A stretch of DNA of 64,000 nt. It comes from Spirosoma sp. Its GTDB lineage: Bacteria; Bacteroidota; Bacteroidia; Cytophagales; Spirosomataceae. A model generated the notes under the pieces. It worked only from the letters and a program-made list of their open reading frames with translations. It did not search any database and was not told where the DNA came from. Every line of letters begins with the position of its first letter. Position 1 is the first letter of the stretch. Positions 61,141-64,000 of the stretch are shown here, one piece after another. The DNA lies in assembly GCF_026391055.1 (NCBI RefSeq), contig NZ_JAPLET010000024.1, positions 124,001-188,000 on the forward strand. Direction: 5' to 3'. Made by a program: the position numbers and the translations under genes.

Positions 61141-61581
61141 ATGCGCTACCGTACGAACGATGCAGTTATTGATATTCCTGATGACTGGCACGATCAAACA
61201 TTACATATCTTTTCTTCTGAACAACCGGGTAAGGCGGGTTACACAATCGTAATTACGTCTGAACAGCTGGACCGGGTAGCCGATGGTGCTGGCTATCGTG
61301 ATATGGCTTTGCAACGTTTACCCAAAGAGTTACCTGGTTTTAGTTTAGTAAAGGAGTTAGCTACGGTTATCATGAGTACATTACCGTGCTATGTGCTGGA
61401 ATATACATGGAACTCTCCAAATGGCGTTATGCACCATTTCCAGGCTTTATTCGCGACAAAACAATCGCAGCGCCTGCTGAAAGGCTACAGCATAACCATG
61501 AGCATTCCGGAAGATTTATTCCATCCGGACCTGGAATTACTTTTTGCACGAACCATTCGCTCCTATACGTTCGACCAATAG
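61141..61581 (+). CDS. DcrB/DUF1795-type chaperone (Eag-like)
   Basis: A 146-residue cytosolic protein of the DcrB/DUF1795 fold. The start is ATG 61141 (MRYRTNDAVIDIPDDWHDQT); a TTG nine codons earlier in frame is not required. The fold has ITSEQLDRV, TLPCYVLEYTWN and YSITMSIPEDLFHP. In other T6SS loci, proteins of this type (EagR/EagT6) bind the transmembrane helices of PAAR effectors and keep them stable before secretion. The next gene, only 2 bp downstream, encodes exactly such an effector, so that role is likely. Confidence 0.85.
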   Translation: MRYRTNDAVIDIPDDWHDQTLHIFSSEQPGKAGYTIVITSEQLDRVADGAGYRDMALQRLPKELPGFSLVKELATVIMSTLPCYVLEYTWNSPNGVMHHFQALFATKQSQRLLKGYSITMSIPEDLFHPDLELLFARTIRSYTFDQ

Positions 61582-61583
61582 CC

Positions 61584-62879
61584 ATGCCGGAAGCTGCACA
61601 TCAAACCCATCAGGTAAAACACGGTGGTGCTATGATTGGACTCATTGCTGGCGTTGTTATTGGCGCTGCTGCTGCTGTCATCATTGTAGGGACTGGTGGC
61701 GGAGCTTTAGTTGTAGCGGCAACGGTAGGTGCGGGTATTTCGGCCGGGGGAGGTATCGGTGAGCTTGTAGGCCGCCATTTTATTCCCGGTATTGATCGCG
61801 GCCCAATTCTATTGGGTGTACCAACCGTCCTGATCGAATACCTGCCAGCGGCTGTAGTGACTACTCCTGCCGCTTGTGCAGGCATTGGCTTTCCTCATCC
61901 GGGCTCACTAATTGCTCAGGGCAGTAGCAGTGTGTTTATTGGGGGCCTTGCGGCAGCCCGAATAGGAGATAAGTTAACGTGTGGGGCAAAAGTTGGCCAT
62001 GGCTGCAGTAGTGTAGATATTGGAGGAGGTACTGTAACCTACTTAGAAATTGATTCAGAAGTGCCCGCCTGGTTAAGCTTGAGCTTAACGGCAATTGGCT
62101 TTTTAAGTGGCGTTGGTGCTTTACGGACAGCCGGTATGAGCCTATTTGGGGCGGTAGCCTGGACAACTGCCGGAACCGCGAGTGGCGCAGGATGGGGAAT
62201 GGGGGCAGGATGGGTGGCCGAACAAGCGGGCTTTGAATCAGGTAGTTTGGTTAATGACTTGGCCGTTATGGGTGGAGGCATGCTTAGCGGAAAGGCAGCT
62301 GGCAAAGCCGGGTTAGGCAAAAGTTTACCGGGTGGCAGTAAAGCTACAGAGCCTATTGGTGGACTAGCGAAATCGGGGGTGGGGTCGAAAGCAACTCTGA
62401 GAGAGCAACGACTTCAGCGAGTTTATGAGCTGCGGGAAAAACGAGCCAGAGATTTCTACAAGCAACATAACCCGGGTATGAGCGACGCAGATATAGATAG
62501 CCATATCAGAGGCATTGATTACAGTAAACGCGTGAAAGTAGTGAAGATAGGCTCTGATCAGAAACTGAACCGGTACGTACGAACTGAAGATGGTAAAATT
62601 ATAGATCGAGGAGAATACTTTACCCGCGACACCAAGGCAACGCCATCTGAACTGGGTATTGCTGACTATTATGAAGATGCCAATGGGCAAATCAACATGC
62701 GGTTAGACAAACAGACAGGGGTACTAAAACAACCGGATGGTGTTGAGAACATCGGGCTTGAAAGTACGGCACAAGCAATTCCCGACGATTTCAGCATACC
62801 AGGCATTGTTCAACCAACCGATGGCGGAGCTAATCAGATTTACATCCCCCGAAGTCAGGACTATTCGTTTGAAAAGTAA
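61584..62879 (+). CDS. T6SS effector: prePAAR, PAAR and C-terminal toxin
   Basis: A 431-residue effector; ATG 61584 (MPEAAHQTHQVKHGGAM) is chosen because the longer frame overlaps the chaperone gene. The N-terminus has a degenerate prePAAR motif (AAH...H). Hydrophobic segments 16-60 and 160-215 are the parts an Eag chaperone would hold, and the PAAR domain is about 70-155 (HPGSLIAQGSSSVFIGGLA, VGHGCSSVDIGGGTV) to sharpen the VgrG tip. The C-terminal 160 residues are a toxin. SHIRGIDYSKRVKVVKIG, DRGEYFTRDTKATPSELGI and GGANQIYIP resemble polymorphic toxin type 46. Activity is uncertain. Confidence 0.85.
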   Translation: MPEAAHQTHQVKHGGAMIGLIAGVVIGAAAAVIIVGTGGGALVVAATVGAGISAGGGIGELVGRHFIPGIDRGPILLGVPTVLIEYLPAAVVTTPAACAGIGFPHPGSLIAQGSSSVFIGGLAAARIGDKLTCGAKVGHGCSSVDIGGGTVTYLEIDSEVPAWLSLSLTAIGFLSGVGALRTAGMSLFGAVAWTTAGTASGAGWGMGAGWVAEQAGFESGSLVNDLAVMGGGMLSGKAAGKAGLGKSLPGGSKATEPIGGLAKSGVGSKATLREQRLQRVYELREKRARDFYKQHNPGMSDADIDSHIRGIDYSKRVKVVKIGSDQKLNRYVRTEDGKIIDRGEYFTRDTKATPSELGIADYYEDANGQINMRLDKQTGVLKQPDGVENIGLESTAQAIPDDFSIPGIVQPTDGGANQIYIPRSQDYSFEK

Positions 62880-62891
62880 AAAAGCCTTCCC

Positions 62892-63182
62892 ATGAGATTC
62901 AAAGAACAGGATAAATATGAACAACTCATTCAATTTGCCTTGGATGGCACCGCAGAACGCATCGCCAGGAACTTGAGCATCAATTTATTCAAGACAATAC
63001 AAGAGCAGCTTTTCCTAATAAGAAGTATTGTTTTTACCGAAAAGCGCCAGCCAACATTTGAAGAAAAAAATGCAGTCTTTATCTCTTCATTAGCCAGAAA
63101 CCATTTTGCGCCCGGAAATCAATATGGCGATACGTTAAGCCTGATAAATTACTGGTTTACCCACTTGGTTTTCGAAGAATGA
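62892..63182 (+). CDS. Candidate immunity protein to the PAAR effector
   Basis: A 96-residue, mostly helical, soluble product starting 12 bp after the effector stop. It is unrecognised by sequence: RFKEQDKYEQLIQFALDG, then LFKTIQEQLFLIRSIVFTEK, and LSLINYWFTHLVFEE at the end. Position right after the toxin gene, same strand, small size and lack of a signal peptide fit a cytosolic immunity protein. The identification is by context only. Confidence 0.6.
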   Translation: MRFKEQDKYEQLIQFALDGTAERIARNLSINLFKTIQEQLFLIRSIVFTEKRQPTFEEKNAVFISSLARNHFAPGNQYGDTLSLINYWFTHLVFEE

Positions 63183-63240
63183 TGCCAGAATCGTGAGTCA
63201 TTCTCTCCCGATCGTCAAGTACCCTCTCATCCGCCCAAAA

Positions 63241-63702
63241 ATGCCCGACTATTACTACCGCCTGCCGCTCCGCTTAGACCTGATTACCAGTGGTGGCCAG
63301 AATAAACAGGATACCACCGCTACCCGCGAGCTGATGTGCTCGCTCGAAGACTCCCTCTGGAATCATATCTATCTCATTCTGACGACTCCCTTTCGCGAAG
63401 TTCGGTTCGACGATGCGTTCGGCAGCGCCATCTGGGAGTATGACCTGAATGCAGGCAGTGAAGTTAACGAAACCCGTTGGGAGAGCAGTATCAAGGATAT
63501 GATCGAGGACAGCGTCAGGAGTTACGAAAAGCGGCTCGAATCAATTAAAATAGCCGTAAAACTGAATCGGGATGGCTTCACCGATGCCCACCGGCGGCTT
63601 ACCATTACCGTAACGGGCTACATTCGGGGGCTGAACCGCCAGGGATTTACGTTTCAACGGGATATTATCATTGCCCCATTCATTGCTGAACACCTTCGCT
63701 GA
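63241..63702 (+). CDS. tssE: T6SS baseplate protein TssE (gp25-like)
   Basis: A 153-residue baseplate wedge component related to T4 gp25. The start ATG 63241 (MPDYYYRLPLRLDLI) matches T6SSiii TssE; a GTG 16 codons earlier is possible. Conserved are LTTPFREVRFDDAFGSAIWEY (gp25 core) and YIRGLNRQGFTFQRDIIIAP. TssE links sheath and baseplate and starts sheath assembly. It is 2 bp from the next gene. Confidence 0.85.
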   Translation: MPDYYYRLPLRLDLITSGGQNKQDTTATRELMCSLEDSLWNHIYLILTTPFREVRFDDAFGSAIWEYDLNAGSEVNETRWESSIKDMIEDSVRSYEKRLESIKIAVKLNRDGFTDAHRRLTITVTGYIRGLNRQGFTFQRDIIIAPFIAEHLR

Positions 63703-63704
63703 CT

Positions 63705-64000
63705 ATGAGCTTATTAGATACTTCCAATTTCACAAGGGATGAAGTCCGCAAGCGCATGACGGAGCGGGCCGCTTCCATCTGGCAAATGCGCGTTCGGGAT
63801 GTCGATACCGCCGACCCACTGGTTGGCTACCTGCTGGATGCCTGCGCGTTTGAGTTTGAAAATACGGCCAAGGTCATCGAAGCCACCCGGCACCGGATTG
63901 TAGACCGGCTGGCCAGTGTCATGTGTCCGGAAGTGATTGACCTTCCCCGTCCGGCACACGCCATTCTGAACTGCCGTCCCGAAAACCCAATCGTCGATTT
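63705..64000 (+). CDS. tssF: T6SS baseplate protein TssF (partial)
   Basis: Start of a gene that runs past the right edge. The first 98 residues (MSLLDTSNFTRDEVRKRMTE, ADPLVGYLLDACAFEFENTA, ASVMCPEVIDLPRPAHAI) resemble the N-terminus of TssF, the wedge protein following TssE in T6SS operons. Only position and this segment support it. The start ATG at 63705 is separated by 2 bp from the tssE stop. Confidence 0.7.
   Translation, partial: MSLLDTSNFTRDEVRKRMTERAASIWQMRVRDVDTADPLVGYLLDACAFEFENTAKVIEATRHRIVDRLASVMCPEVIDLPRPAHAILNCRPENPIVD

Noticed and set aside
61386-61583. Longer start for the PAAR effector
   Set aside because: The extra 66 residues overlap the chaperone gene in another frame and precede a normal prePAAR-like start at 61584.
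51780-64000. Alternative reading as a contractile phage tail or extracellular injection system
   Set aside because: ClpV, TssN, three TssD, PAAR effector with Eag-like chaperone and the TssE-TssF order fit T6SSiii; no tail-tape measure, tail-fibre or lysis genes seen.

Overview
This window looks like a chromosomal segment from a Bacteroidota bacterium of the Cytophagales, most likely a Spirosoma-like member of the Spirosomataceae. The inference rests on several lines. There is a DUF4271 gene next to hemD, a TonB-dependent receptor with an N-terminal carboxypeptidase-regulatory-like domain, DoxX and DUF4345 proteins, and a TIGR03805-type beta-helix protein paired with an SO2930-type diheme cytochrome. 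Most decisively, there is a subtype iii type VI secretion system (T6SSiii), which is confined to Bacteroidota. The placement is from protein families read by eye; no search was run.

Positions 1-45300 are mostly housekeeping and scavenging genes in short, often divergent or convergent units: hemD, DUF4271, sucD, topoisomerase IB, a DUF421 protein with a C-terminal zinc ribbon, a TolC-like protein, amidohydrolases and peptidases (M20, S9, S10, class C beta-lactamase-like), a GntR regulator with a sensor domain, a Na+/H+ antiporter, a nucleoside permease, a B1-type metallo-beta-lactamase, a nucleoside hydrolase, a GlxA-like regulator, carbonic anhydrase, a ferredoxin next to a ferredoxin-NADP+ reductase-like flavoprotein, a single-domain response regulator, an MpaB-type oxygenase and mnmE. 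Decay is visible at a broken dihydrofolate-reductase-family gene (31079-31474), a frameshifted small lipoprotein (23103 onward) and a ruined hipB-hipS-hipT toxin-antitoxin locus (45286-46445). Many intergenic gaps carry long, near-perfect stem-loops, most of them without a U-tract.

Positions 46636-51402 hold a tight minus-strand unit of four exported proteins. An M48 metalloprotease (HEIAH) is followed by three tandem caspase-like proteins. The last of the three keeps a His/Cys dyad; the other two keep the Cys but have Arg in the place of the catalytic His (GHG changed to GRG). The unit is transcribed away from the T6SS across a 377-bp divergent region.

Positions 51780-64000 (end of window) are the T6SSiii locus: ClpV/TssH, a 665-bp gap with a well-formed Bacteroidota-type promoter, TssB and TssC sheath subunits, three TssD (Hcp-like) paralogues around VgrG, TssN on the opposite strand with its own intrinsic terminator, an Eag-like DcrB/DUF1795 chaperone, a prePAAR/PAAR effector with a C-terminal toxin domain, a candidate immunity protein, TssE and the start of TssF. 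The remaining components (TssG, TssK, TssO, TssP, TssQ, TssR) would be expected beyond the right edge. The most interesting part of the window is the exported caspase-like/M48 cassette beside this secretion system, together with the chaperone-effector-immunity module inside it.
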